A DNA stretch of 64,000 nt from positions 1 to 64,000 of the forward strand of contig PDTE01000021.1 in NCBI GenBank assembly GCA_002747135.1, read 5' to 3'. Made by a program: the position numbers and the translations under genes. Numbering within the stretch: the stretch's first letter is position 1; each line of letters starts with the position of its first letter. The stretch is from Desulfobulbus propionicus (GTDB lineage: Bacteria > Desulfobacterota > Desulfobulbia > Desulfobulbales > Desulfobulbaceae). The notes below the pieces were generated by a model that was not told where the DNA came from, searched no databases, and saw only the letters and a list, made by a program, of their open reading frames with translations. Of this stretch, positions 36,208 to 44,713 are shown piece after piece.

Positions 36208-36978
36208 TTACTGCCATGAAGGTAAGGGAAGACTCTCTGGCAGCCACTTGGAAAGCCCCCATTTGGGAGGGTTTCCTTCTTCAAGCCGTTTAAGCAGTGT
36301 TTTTGCCTTTGGAAGCAGAACCGACTCCGGATACATGGTGATCAGGGACTTCAGGCGGTGTTTAGCCTGTTCATATTTTTTGGTTCGAACATAAAAAACC
36401 GCCACATGATACTCGTGATTGACCAGAAACTCCCTGGCTGCCCTGATGCGGGCCTGCGCTTCCTTGGTATAGGGTGAGTCAGGATAGGTGCGCAATAATC
36501 TGGAAAAAGTACGGATGGAGTCATCAGCGCCTGAAGTATCACGGTCAATCCGGTCGGTTCGGACAAAATCGCACATCCCCATTTGAAACAGTACATAAGG
36601 GATGGCTTCATTGGTGGGGTGGCGTTCTTCAAACTCCTCGTAAAGCAGTTTGGCTTCAATATAGGATTCGTTATAATAGTGGGCGTCAGCCGCCTTCAAT
36701 TCGGCCAGCATTGCCTGTTTACTGAAGGGATGATCGTCCAGGATTTCTTCAAAGGCCTCAATTGCTTTAGGGTAATTACCCACACCATAGGCACTCATAC
36801 CCTCGCTGATAAGCTCTTCAGGTGATTCACCTGGATCTTCTTCCTGTTCATCGCCAAAGATCTTGTTATACATCCCTCCAATCGTGGAGCAGCCAGTCAT
36901 TGAGAAACCAAGAAGCAAAACAAGAGCGAGTATCCAGAGGGATTTTTGAATTCTGTTGATGTTGGTTTCATCAATCAT
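36208..36978 (-). CDS. bamD: Outer-membrane assembly lipoprotein BamD
   Basis: Lipoprotein of the BAM complex that helps insert outer-membrane beta-barrels. Signal peptide SLWILALVLLLGFSMTGC ends at lipobox Cys30. TPR-type helices follow: SAYGVGNYPKAIEAFEEIL, DAHYYNESYIEAKLLYEEFE, SIRTFSRLLRTYPDSPYTKE, HVAVFYVRTKKYEQAKHRL. 256 residues from ATG 36978; an open frame starting at 37062 adds residues that do not fit a signal peptide. An E MITE lies 100 bp upstream, between it and trxA. Confidence 0.92.
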   Translation of the reverse strand: MIDETNINRIQKSLWILALVLLLGFSMTGCSTIGGMYNKIFGDEQEEDPGESPEELISEGMSAYGVGNYPKAIEAFEEILDDHPFSKQAMLAELKAADAHYYNESYIEAKLLYEEFEERHPTNEAIPYVLFQMGMCDFVRTDRIDRDTSGADDSIRTFSRLLRTYPDSPYTKEAQARIRAAREFLVNHEYHVAVFYVRTKKYEQAKHRLKSLITMYPESVLLPKAKTLLKRLEEGNPPKWGLSKWLPESLPLPSWQ

Positions 36979-37079
36979 TAGAGTGCCTTGCCGGTAGAGG
37001 GGGGATGATTTGTCAAGTGCAGGCTGGCTCCCTGAGCAGAGGGAAGCTGTCTGCCTGCACATCTTTGAAGTTATTGCTG

Positions 37080-37240
37080 GTGCCCTGTCAACGCTGCTCT
37101 GTCATATCCTGTTTGTCTTTTCAGCCCTGATGCAGCCTGGGCCCGGGGCGCACAGCATTACTGTGCAATACAGGGCAAGACTGCATAAGGACAAGAAAAA
37201 TCCGGCGCAGCAGACTGACTTTTCAGCGTTGACATGACAC
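37080..37240. mobile_element. E-family MITE abutting the trxA stop
   Basis: GTGCCCTGTCAACGCTG at the left and CAGCGTTGACATGACAC at the right, 161 bp. On the minus strand its last base plus the flanking TA form the TAG stop of trxA. Confidence 0.8.
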
Positions 37241-37569
37241 TAGACAGCCTTGTTGATAAGATCCTGAAGCTGGCTTTTACCAACTGCGCCGGTTACCTGA
37301 TCAACCACTTCTCCCCCCTTGAAAAGAATAAGGGTCGGTATTGCCCGGATGCCGAATTTTCCAGGGGTGGCCGGGTTATCGTCTACATTCATCTTTGCGA
37401 TCTTGACTTTTCCCTCGAATTCATCTGCCAATTCATCAATAACCGGTCCAATAGCCTTGCATGGGCCACACCATGGCGCCCAGAAGTCAACCAGGCAAGG
37501 TAAATCGTTTTCAATTACCTGGGCGTCAAATTCGTTGTCAGATAGATGTATTACTTTGTCACTTGCCAT
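37240..37569 (-). CDS. trxA: Thioredoxin
   Basis: Cytoplasmic disulfide reductase. FWAPWCGPCKAI holds the active-site Cys34 and Cys37; the cis-Pro lies in IRAIPTLILFKGG. 109 residues, standard. CAAGGAGAAAAAAG precedes ATG 37569. The stop TAG straddles the junction with the E MITE, directly after the normal C-terminus (DLINKAV), so no residues appear lost. Confidence 0.97.
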   Translation of the reverse strand: MASDKVIHLSDNEFDAQVIENDLPCLVDFWAPWCGPCKAIGPVIDELADEFEGKVKIAKMNVDDNPATPGKFGIRAIPTLILFKGGEVVDQVTGAVGKSQLQDLINKAV

Positions 37570-37767
37570 CTTTTTTCTCCTTGTTACTTCTGTCGTAACA
37601 TGAGTTGCAGACCACCCTGAATGAAAAAAAACTGTTCATGATGGCCTGAAATTTCTATTATTTCATATAGTTAAGTTGTTACCATAAACAATATACACCA
37701 TTCTACCTTGGGGGAATGAGCGTGACAAGAGAAATTTATCATCTTTTAAGGTATATCAACCCTGATC
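37570..37767. other. Likely trxA promoter region
   Basis: A+T-rich 200 bp upstream of trxA and before a C repeat. No clear boxes assigned, no gene seen. Confidence 0.35.
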
Positions 37768-37923
37768 GTAACCAATCACGGGGTCTGTGTTTCTCCGTTA
37801 TTCCTGTTTTCGACGTGTAACTGGTCACAGGTGCAACAGAATTGGACAAGCGCCATTTTTCGCTATACAAGAGTATGCGGGCAATGGTGATCGTATAAAG
37901 ATGAAGTGCCTGTGATCAGTTAC
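37768..37923. repeat. C-family element
   Basis: GTAACCAATCACGGGGTC, GACGTGTAACTGGTCACAGG, CTATACAAGAGTATGCGGGC and GTGCCTGTGATCAGTTAC. A complete C element with both arms. Confidence 0.85.
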
Positions 37924-38100
37924 CCCTGATCAGCTTGCCTGCCGAAAGCATCCGCCCTTATTGCTGCGCCGGTTTTCATTTTGACATCAGAACAGAACGA
38001 ATGCTATACTGCATTTTTTTATCTGATACCAAACAGCCTGCCTCTGGAACTGATCAGGGTGCTGCATCCTTGCATGGTTGCAATTCCCCGCTTACTGCCA

Positions 38101-38261
38101 GTACCCTGTCAACGCTGCTCTGTCGCATCCTGCTTGTCTTTTTCAGCCCTTATGCAGCCTTGCCCTGTGTCATACAGCGCTACTATGCAGCTCAGGACAA
38201 GGCTGTATAAGGGCAAGAAAAATCCGGCGCAAGATCCTGACATTTCAGTGTTGACATGAGC
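38101..38261. mobile_element. E-family MITE upstream of hemL
   Basis: GTACCCTGTCAACGCTG at the left and CAGTGTTGACATGAGCC at the right, with CCTTATGCAGCC / GGCTGTATAAGG inner arms. Most diverged of the three copies. It ends 60 bp before the hemL start and may carry or displace its promoter. Confidence 0.75.
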
Positions 38262-38322
38262 CTGTGGTCGATTACCCTGTTACAGGCATATTGAATAATT
38301 ACTACTCCGGGAGTTGATGCAT

Positions 38323-39612
38323 ATGAAGACCAATCGATCAGCCACTTTTTTTTCTCAGGCACAAAAAGTAATCCCTGGCGGTGTAAATTCTCCGGTAAGA
38401 GCCTGCCGGTCGGTTGGCTGTGACCCTCTTTTTATTAAGAAGGCATCTGGCTGCACTGTTGTTGATGAAGACAACAACGAATTTATAGACTTTGTCGGCT
38501 CCTGGGGCCCGATGATAGCAGGGCATGCCCCGGTTGAGGTCATTGAGGCCGTACAGAAAACGGCAACAGATGGAACCAGTTTTGGTGCACCGACTGCTCT
38601 TGAAATTGAACTGGCAGAGCTGGTGTGTGACAGCGTCCCCTCCATAGAGAAGGTGCGGTTTGTCAACTCCGGTACTGAGGCAACCATGAGTGCCATTCGT
38701 CTGGCCAGAGGATTTACGGGGAGAAATATGGTGGTCAAGTTTGACGGATGCTATCATGGACACGCCGATTCCTTTCTGGTCAAGGCCGGTTCCGGAGTAT
38801 TGACGCTCGGCATCCCCGGCAGCCCGGGAGTACCTGATGATATAGTCAAAAACACCCTCTCGATTCCCTATAATAATGTTGAGGAGTTGGAAAAGACCCT
38901 GCGGGAGAGAGACCTTGACATTGCCTGTGTTATTTTGGAACCGGTTGCCGGTAACATGGGCGTTATTATACCTGATCTCGATTTCTTGAAAAAAATGCGG
39001 GAATTGACAAGTGAGCTTGGCATTATTCTGATTTTTGATGAGGTCATAACTGGGTTCAGGTTAGCCCTGGGAGGAGCACAGGAACGCTTCGGCATCCAGC
39101 CTGACCTGACCTGTCTCGGCAAGATTATCGGCGGTGGATTACCAGTAGGTGCTTATGGGGGCAGGGCAGATATTATGGATCAGATAGCTCCTGACGGGCC
39201 GGTGTATCAGGCCGGCACCCTTTCCGGGAATCCCCTGGCCATGGCTGCTGGTATTGCCTTGCTTGGGCTGATTCGCCAGCCCGGGTTTTATGAACGGCTG
39301 GAAGAGACCAGCGACTGGTTTTCCGGTCAGTTGCAGCAGCTGTGTGCCAGTGTGCCTGTACCGACAGTTTTGAATCGAATCGGTTCCATGATGACCTGCT
39401 TTTTCACTGACCAGCCGGTAAGGGATTTTGAGAGCGCGATGAACGCTGATACAGAACGTTACGGGGCACATTATCGAAATATGCTGGCTGAAGGTGTCTG
39501 GCTTGCGCCATCACAGTTTGAGGCATCCTTTCTTTCTGCTGCCCATGATCGTATTCATCTGGAAAAAGCCCTGGCAGCAACGGAATCATCATTAAAAAAA
39601 CTGATGAAATAG
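38323..39612 (+). CDS. hemL: Glutamate-1-semialdehyde 2,1-aminomutase
   Basis: PLP enzyme giving 5-aminolevulinate from glutamate-1-semialdehyde (C5 tetrapyrrole route). VIPGGVNSPVRA and VDEDNNEFIDFVGSWGPMI at the N-terminus, FVNSGTEATMSAIRLAR, IFDEVITGFR and CLGKIIGGGLPVGAYGG with the PLP Lys. 429 residues from ATG 38323, chosen because GGGAG lies 9 nt upstream. Feeds hemE and the AhbD-like enzyme elsewhere in the window. Confidence 0.97.
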   Translation: MKTNRSATFFSQAQKVIPGGVNSPVRACRSVGCDPLFIKKASGCTVVDEDNNEFIDFVGSWGPMIAGHAPVEVIEAVQKTATDGTSFGAPTALEIELAELVCDSVPSIEKVRFVNSGTEATMSAIRLARGFTGRNMVVKFDGCYHGHADSFLVKAGSGVLTLGIPGSPGVPDDIVKNTLSIPYNNVEELEKTLRERDLDIACVILEPVAGNMGVIIPDLDFLKKMRELTSELGIILIFDEVITGFRLALGGAQERFGIQPDLTCLGKIIGGGLPVGAYGGRADIMDQIAPDGPVYQAGTLSGNPLAMAAGIALLGLIRQPGFYERLEETSDWFSGQLQQLCASVPVPTVLNRIGSMMTCFFTDQPVRDFESAMNADTERYGAHYRNMLAEGVWLAPSQFEASFLSAAHDRIHLEKALAATESSLKKLMK

Positions 39613-39695
39613 ATAAAAAAATCTTGCGCTTGCTTGTCCTGCATGATACCAGTACCAACAATTATCGTACCTGAATGAACGTAGAGGTGACCTTC

Positions 39696-39926
39696 ATGGC
39701 TGATGACCGCAGAAAAATGTTTCGTCAGCTGGCCCAATACAGTCAGGTAGGTATGACCTTCGCCTTTTCCATTGTTATCGGTTTCGGGGCAGGCTGGTAT
39801 CTGGATAATAAGGTGTTTAATGGAAAAACAGTGCCTTTTCTGACGTTTCTTTTTCTTGGTTTTGGTATTGCTGCCGGATTCAAAACTCTCTGGGATGTAA
39901 TGAAAAAGATATCCGATGGCAGATAA
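39696..39926 (+). CDS. AtpZ/AtpI-type F0 accessory protein
   Basis: 76-residue membrane protein with two helices (VGMTFAFSIVIGFGAGWYL and FLTFLFLGFGIAAGFKTLW), the AtpZ pattern found upstream of F0 genes. ATG 39696 was chosen: AGAGGTGACCTTC lies just before it, whereas ATG 39675 would add seven residues. It overlaps the next gene by 11 nt. Thought to help c-ring assembly or Mg2+/Ca2+ handling in relatives; not shown here. Confidence 0.8.
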   Translation: MADDRRKMFRQLAQYSQVGMTFAFSIVIGFGAGWYLDNKVFNGKTVPFLTFLFLGFGIAAGFKTLWDVMKKISDGR

Positions 39927-40344
39927 ACAACAACACGCAGAGCTTGAAGACCGCCGGTTGATACGACGGGTTGTTTGTTTCAGCTGCCTGCTGCTGGTGC
40001 TTTTAAGTGCGGGAAGCTGGCTGGCTGTAGATAAGGTTTTTGCTATATCGGTGCTCATAGGCGGGATACTGGCCAATAGTAGTTTTTTACTGCTTAAAAA
40101 CGATACGGAACAGATACTTGGTAAAGTCGCCGTAGCAGGCGGCAGGTCCGGTACCGTTTCACGGGTAGAAACGGTACGTTTTTTCATTAAATTTTATGCC
40201 CGTTTAATCATACTGGGTTTATTGTTGCTGGTGTTGATTGCCAGAGTGGAAATGGATATGATCGGTCTCAGTCTCGGACTGGCAACGATCATGATCAGTG
40301 TCATTGCTATGATGCTGAGCAGGGTGAAGAAAACGGGAAGGTAA
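39916..40344 (+). CDS. ATP synthase subunit I-like protein
   Basis: 142 residues with about four hydrophobic helices: VVCFSCLLLVLLSAGSWLA, AISVLIGGILANSSFLLL, LIILGLLLLVLIAR and LSLGLATIMISVIAMML. This is the AtpI (ATP synthase I) arrangement. Overlaps the upstream small gene by 11 nt and precedes atpB, so it probably serves F0 assembly. Sequence conservation of the family is low; the call rests on topology and position. Confidence 0.75.
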   Translation: MADKQQHAELEDRRLIRRVVCFSCLLLVLLSAGSWLAVDKVFAISVLIGGILANSSFLLLKNDTEQILGKVAVAGGRSGTVSRVETVRFFIKFYARLIILGLLLLVLIARVEMDMIGLSLGLATIMISVIAMMLSRVKKTGR

Positions 40345-40400
40345 GCTGTTACAGACGCAGGGCAGGTACAACACAGGGTGTACATGCCTTGGGAGCAGTT
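40345..40400. repeat. A-family fragment between atpI and atpB
   Basis: GTTACAGACGCAGGGCAGG to CCTTGGGAGCAGTTAT matches the right end of A elements. It separates otherwise adjacent F0 genes. Confidence 0.5.
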
Positions 40401-40485
40401 ATTTTTCGATAATGGTTTGAAGTGTATTTTTTACGGGAAAGCAATCACTCCTGTGACCAGTTATGATTTGAGGAGCGCATAAATT

Positions 40486-41208
40486 ATGGAACATCCGATA
40501 CTGTTTATTTCTATAATTCTTGAAAAAATTGGCCTGCCGGTTCCCCATACAGTGACGGGTGATGGTCTTATAGAACAGCTGTGTACTCCTTATATGACCT
40601 ATACCTGGCTGGTCATGGCTTTTCTGATTATTGTGCCCAGGCTTACCATGAGCAAACTTGAAATGGTACCTGATAGTGGCCAGAATTTCTGGGAAGTCAT
40701 GATAGGCGGTTTGATGGATTTTTTCACCGAAAACCTGGGAGAAGATGGTGCCAGGATGCTTTTTCCAATGATGGCTACCTTTTTTCTTTATATTGTGCTT
40801 GCCAACATGATCGGGCTTATTCCCGGTTTCATGTCGCCGACATCTAATTTAAATATTACCCTGGGCATGACCCTGATCGTCTGGGTTACCCATCATGCTC
40901 TTGGCTTCAGGTATCACGGGCTCAATTATTACAAGCATTTCATGGGACCAAGTAAGGCTTTGGCGCCTTTTATGTTTCTCCTGGAACTGATCAGTAATTT
41001 TGCCAGACTGATTTCCCTGTCCATGCGTCTTTTTGGTAATATTCTGGCAAAAGAAGTTCTGCTTTCGGTTCTTTTTATGCTGGCCGGAGCTTTTTTCGCT
41101 CCTCTGCCGATTCTTTGTCTCGGCGTGCTGGTCAGTATTATACAGGCGGTCGTGTTTGTGCTGCTGGCAGTATTATACTGCTCGGGAGCGATGGAACACG
41201 CTCATTAA
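40486..41208 (+). CDS. atpB: ATP synthase F0 subunit a
   Basis: Membrane stator subunit that forms the ion half-channels next to the c-ring. LIPGFMSPTSNLNITLGM and the essential-Arg helix LISNFARLISLSMRLFGNILA are clear, as is the last helix IIQAVVFVLLAVLY. 240 residues. GAGGAGCGC lies upstream of ATG 40486. Followed after 75 nt by atpE. Confidence 0.96.
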   Translation: MEHPILFISIILEKIGLPVPHTVTGDGLIEQLCTPYMTYTWLVMAFLIIVPRLTMSKLEMVPDSGQNFWEVMIGGLMDFFTENLGEDGARMLFPMMATFFLYIVLANMIGLIPGFMSPTSNLNITLGMTLIVWVTHHALGFRYHGLNYYKHFMGPSKALAPFMFLLELISNFARLISLSMRLFGNILAKEVLLSVLFMLAGAFFAPLPILCLGVLVSIIQAVVFVLLAVLYCSGAMEHAH

Positions 41209-41283
41209 TCATGTAGCTAAACCTGTTTGTTTTAGTACAGAAGAAGGCCAATATATATTATTTTACAACGGAGGAGATAATTC

Positions 41284-41541
41284 ATGGAAATTGCTTTAGG
41301 TCTTATTTGTATAGGTGCAGCCTTAAGTATCGGCCTGGCTGGTTTTGGTGCTGGTATTGGTATGGGTAATGGTCTTCGTGGTGCATGTGAAGGTGTTGCC
41401 CGTAATCCCGAAGCCAAAGGTGATATTACCACCACCATGATTCTTGGTATGGCTCTTTGTGAATCCATTGCCATCTATGGTCTGGTTATCGCTTTTATCC
41501 TGCTCTATGCCAATCCTTTTAAAGGAGCTCTTGGCATGTAA
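41284..41541 (+). CDS. atpE: ATP synthase F0 subunit c
   Basis: 85-residue hairpin proteolipid of the rotor ring. Helix 1 is glycine-rich (GLAGFGAGIGMGNGL), the polar loop is ARNPEAKGD, and helix 2 carries the ion-binding Glu in ALCESIAIYGLV. Compared with Na+-type rings, the helix-1 Gln appears as Met and the Thr after ES as Ile, which argues for protons, though Ser and Tyr remain. GGAGGAGATAATTC precedes ATG. A strong terminator follows; subunit b and F1 genes are not here. Confidence 0.96.
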   Translation: MEIALGLICIGAALSIGLAGFGAGIGMGNGLRGACEGVARNPEAKGDITTTMILGMALCESIAIYGLVIAFILLYANPFKGALGM

Positions 41542-41569
41542 GCCGCTCTTACAAAGCGTTTATCTGTAA

Positions 41570-41598
41570 AGCTGCGGCAGTATGCCGCAGCTTTTTTT
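41570..41598 (+). terminator. Intrinsic terminator after atpE
   Basis: AGCTGCGGCA-GTA-TGCCGCAGCT followed by seven T. A perfect 10-bp stem. Confidence 0.93.
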
Positions 41599-41643
41599 AT
41601 TGTGTCCATGTAACGTAATTCTTGCAGGGCATGTGCCATGTTC

Positions 41644-41845
41644 ACTAACCAGCCCGGCTCAGGTTTGCTAGCTAAACGAACCATGAATCCTCGGCACTTT
41701 GGCAAGGGACGGGTATCACTTCCCCTGAGAGACTTTCGGATAAAACCAGCATGGCCGGATCAGGTAGCCTTCAACCATAACAAAGCATGAAAATCGGAAC
41801 TTCGGGAAATTAACATCTGTTTTTGAACAGATTCTCGGATAAAAT
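41644..41845. repeat. D-family element upstream of rimO
   Basis: ACTAACCAGCCCGGCTCAGG at the left, GGGACGGGTATCACTTCCCC, AACCATAACAAAGCATG, and the hairpin ACATCTGTTTTTGAACAGAT at the right. It sits directly before rimO, whose start lacks a clear ribosome-binding site. Confidence 0.85.
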
Positions 41846-41862
41846 ATACATCATCTGGCCAT

Positions 41863-43194
41863 ATGAAGACAGTATATATTGTCAGCCTTGGCTGCCCAAA
41901 AAACCTTGTTGACACGGAAGTAATGTTCGCCCTGCTGGAGCAGAATGGATACAGCCTGAGCGACTTGCCTGCTCAGGCTGATGTGCTGCTGGTCAATACC
42001 TGTGGCTTTATTCGTCCGGCTGTTGAGGAAGCAATTGATGAGTTGTTGCGACTGGCCGAAAATAAGCATGAAAAGGCCATTTTGATTGCAACTGGATGTA
42101 TGGTGCAGCGTTATGGGCGGGAGCTAGCCGCTGCATTGCCGGAAGTGGATATTTTCCTGGGTCTGGATCAAGAACTAATGATCATTGAAGCTATTGAGAC
42201 CTTGAAGAAAAAAGGTGCGTATTCTACAGAGGTTACTGCGTCCACATATATTATGAATGTGAATGTACCTCGAAAACTGTCAACCCCTTTTTACCGCTCT
42301 TTTCTGAAAATTACTGAAGGCTGTGATAATCACTGCACCTATTGTATGATTCCGGCAATAAGAGGAAATCTGCGCAGTAGAAACATAAATGATCTTGTAG
42401 CAGAGGCAGTTATCCTGCGTGGACAGGGCGTTCAGGAGGTAACCTTGATAGCCCAGGATCTCTGCGCTTATGGAGATGATTTTGCCTGTTCCCGGTATCT
42501 GGTGCCTCTTCTGCAGGCGCTCCTTGATCGGACAACCATTCCCTGGATCAGGCTGCTCTATCTCTATCCATCATCATTGCCCGAAGAGCTGCTTCAGTTA
42601 ATGGCGGAGCAGAACAGAATTGTTCCTTACCTTGATATTCCGATTCAGCATACGGTCGATTCTGTACTCAAGGCCATGAATCGCCGTTACGGCTATCGCC
42701 AGCTGGACAGGCTGATAAATCGGATTCGTACGTATCTGCCTGACTGTGCGCTTCGTACTACCATTATGGTTGGTTTTCCGGGGGAGACCGATGATGATGT
42801 CGCCCGCCTGCTCATGGCTTTGGAGAAATGGCAGTTTGATCATGTTGGCGTGTTTTGCTATGAAGATGAAGAAGGCACCAGGGCCGCACAGCTTTCCGGC
42901 AAGGTTTTAGATGATGTAAAAAAAATACGCTACAAAAAGGTCATGGAAACACAGGCAGGCATAAGCCTGAATCGTCAGCAGCGATATGTCGGCAGGATTG
43001 AGCCGGTCCTGGTTGAGGGTGTCAGCAGGGAAAGCGATTTGTTGCTGGAAGGTCGAACAAGATATCAGGCTCCTGATATTGATGGATGTGTCTATATTAA
43101 CGATGGACAGGCAGAGACAGGAGATATTGTCCAGGTTTTGATATCCGAGGCGCACCCCTATGATCTGGTCGGGAAGGTGGTCGACGCCCCGTAA
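41863..43194 (+). CDS. rimO: Ribosomal protein S12 methylthiotransferase RimO
   Basis: Radical SAM enzyme that beta-methylthiolates an Asp of S12 with two [4Fe-4S] clusters. N-terminal UPF0004 domain with VSLGCPKNLVDTE, LVNTCGF and ATGCMVQRYG (three Cys), the radical SAM triad EGCDNHCTYCMIP, and a TRAM domain at the end. RimO rather than MiaB is indicated by SLGCPKNLVDTE and the IPAIRGNLRSR segment. 443 residues. The upstream D repeat leaves only about 15 bp before ATG. Confidence 0.95.
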   Translation: MKTVYIVSLGCPKNLVDTEVMFALLEQNGYSLSDLPAQADVLLVNTCGFIRPAVEEAIDELLRLAENKHEKAILIATGCMVQRYGRELAAALPEVDIFLGLDQELMIIEAIETLKKKGAYSTEVTASTYIMNVNVPRKLSTPFYRSFLKITEGCDNHCTYCMIPAIRGNLRSRNINDLVAEAVILRGQGVQEVTLIAQDLCAYGDDFACSRYLVPLLQALLDRTTIPWIRLLYLYPSSLPEELLQLMAEQNRIVPYLDIPIQHTVDSVLKAMNRRYGYRQLDRLINRIRTYLPDCALRTTIMVGFPGETDDDVARLLMALEKWQFDHVGVFCYEDEEGTRAAQLSGKVLDDVKKIRYKKVMETQAGISLNRQQRYVGRIEPVLVEGVSRESDLLLEGRTRYQAPDIDGCVYINDGQAETGDIVQVLISEAHPYDLVGKVVDAP

Positions 43195-43241
43195 AATTTG
43201 AATGCAGCGGGCGGGCTGCTCCGGCAAGCTATACCTTGCTG

Positions 43242-43401
43242 GTAACTACTCACTGGGTGTGTAACGCTCTGATTTTACCTGCCTCAAACGTGTAACTGCT
43301 CTCAGGTTGCCCCTATTTGGACAAGCACTATTGGCAGCTATAGCCCCTCTATATGCGGCGGGTCGTCATCGTTCAAAGAGGGGTGACCTGAGAGTAGTTA
43401 C
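43242..43401. repeat. A-family palindromic element overlapping the ihf/HU 3' end
   Basis: GTAACTACTCACTGGGTG to GAGAGTAGTTAC, close to 10121-10278. On the minus strand its right edge encodes GNYSQVTPL and the stop of the adjacent gene. Confidence 0.9.
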
Positions 43402-43678
43402 CCTTGCTGTTAACCTTTTCCCGCAAATCCTTACCCACCTTGAAAAAGGGGAGCTTTTTGGGCTTTACCTTGATTTTTTCGCCTGTTTTTGGGTTTCTTC
43501 CTGTATACGCTTCATATTCTTTGACAACAAAACTGCCGAATCCACGGATTTCAATTGAGTCCCCTCGAGCAAGCGCATCACTCATAGCCTCAATGATCGT
43601 GTTGGTTATGGAAGCCGCCTCTCGTATGGGCATGTTCATTTCTTCGGCCAGTGCTTCAATGAGTTCAGATTTGTTCAT
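43373..43678 (-). CDS. IHF/HU-family DNA-bending protein
   Basis: Nucleoid protein of 101 residues. MNKSELIEALAEE opens the helical dimer part; SIEIRGFGSFVVKEYEAY and TGRNPKTGEKI form the DNA-binding arm, nearer to IHF-beta than HU. ATG 43678 (behind GGTGGAGAAAGGC) is preferred to GTG 43690. The family normally ends near FKVGKDLREKVN; here SKGNYSQVTPL follows, the last nine residues being encoded by an A repeat. Confidence 0.9.
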   Translation of the reverse strand: MNKSELIEALAEEMNMPIREAASITNTIIEAMSDALARGDSIEIRGFGSFVVKEYEAYTGRNPKTGEKIKVKPKKLPFFKVGKDLREKVNSKGNYSQVTPL

Positions 43679-43774
43679 GCCTTTCTCCACCTAAGATATA
43701 AGTCTTTTGCTGAATATGTCTGCTGTTGCTTAAGAGAAACAGGTTAAAAGAGGTATTTCTGGAATATATAAAAT

Positions 43775-44515
43775 TTAAGCAGGTATGTTTTTGATTGTAA
43801 AGGGAATTTTTCCAGAAAAAAGTCTTTTTATATCGTTTTTTGTTAAAAAACGATATGTTCCCTTTGCAAGAGTCCCTAAATACAGGCCGCCATAAGCCAC
43901 TCTCTGCAGGTGGAGAACGCGGTGGCCGATTTCTTGAAACATCTTGCGAACCTGCCTTTTTTTTCCTTCATGAATGACAATCTGAACCACTGTCTTCGTG
44001 GCAGCCTGTTTCCGGACATGTATATGAGCGGGAGAGGTCAGGTGACCGTCGAGCATAATGCCCCGTTCAAGACGTCTGAGGTTCTGGGGGGATGGCGAAC
44101 CTTGTACTGTTGCAAGATAGGTCTTGTTTACCTCATAACGGGGGTGAAGGACGTGGTTGCCAAATTCTCCGTCATTGGTCATGAGAAGAGCGCCTTCTGT
44201 TTCAAGATCAAGTCGCCCTACCGGAAAAAGACGCACAGGTATATCTGCGACAAGATCAGTGACGATGGGGCGTCCCTGGGGATCGGACAGGGTAGTGACA
44301 TAACCAGCCGGCTTGTTGAGGAGAATATATATTTTTTTATCAATGACAACCGGTTTGCCGTCAAACGTCACGGTGTCCCTTTCCGGGTCAATTTTGCAGC
44401 CCATCTGCTCAATGATTTTTCCATTGACAGAGACCCTCCTTGAAGCGATAAGCCTTTCTGCTCCTCGTCTTGAGGTTATACCAGCCTGAGCCAGAATTTT
44501 TTGAAGACGTTCCAT
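43775..44515 (-). CDS. RluB/RsuA-family rRNA pseudouridine synthase
   Basis: 246 residues. N-terminal S4 domain (ERLQKILAQAGITSRRGAER), then the catalytic GRLDLETEGALLMTNDG with the Asp, preceded by NKPAGYVTTLSDP, and the C-terminal EGKKRQVRKMFQEIGH. RluB (23S U2605) is the best guess; RsuA or RluF cannot be excluded. It is separated from ihf by about 95 nt and from the HutX-like gene by an A repeat. Confidence 0.9.
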   Translation of the reverse strand: MERLQKILAQAGITSRRGAERLIASRRVSVNGKIIEQMGCKIDPERDTVTFDGKPVVIDKKIYILLNKPAGYVTTLSDPQGRPIVTDLVADIPVRLFPVGRLDLETEGALLMTNDGEFGNHVLHPRYEVNKTYLATVQGSPSPQNLRRLERGIMLDGHLTSPAHIHVRKQAATKTVVQIVIHEGKKRQVRKMFQEIGHRVLHLQRVAYGGLYLGTLAKGTYRFLTKNDIKRLFSGKIPFTIKNIPA

Positions 44516-44544
44516 GGCGTGGAGAGTAAGTGATAAGAGTTCGC

Positions 44545-44710
44545 GTAACTACCTGCAGGCATGTGCCAGCCTGATTTCGTTTACTTTAAGGCTGTAACTG
44601 TTTTCAGGTTGCTCCCGGGTTTGGGTAAGCGGATTGGCAGCTGTAGCTTCCCTGTTCTACGGGCAATGGTGATCGTCCGAAAGACAGGGGAGAGAGCAGG
44701 AAGCAGTTAT
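44545..44710. repeat. A-family element, diverged
   Basis: GTAACTACCTGCAGGC, GATTGGCAGCTGTAGCTTCC and GCAGGAAGCAGTTAT. Confidence 0.75.
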
Positions 44711-44713
44711 TTT

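Noticed and set aside
43307..43558. 83-aa plus-strand ORF starting MPLFGQALLAAIAP
   Set aside because: The first half is the A repeat and the rest is antisense to the IHF/HU gene.
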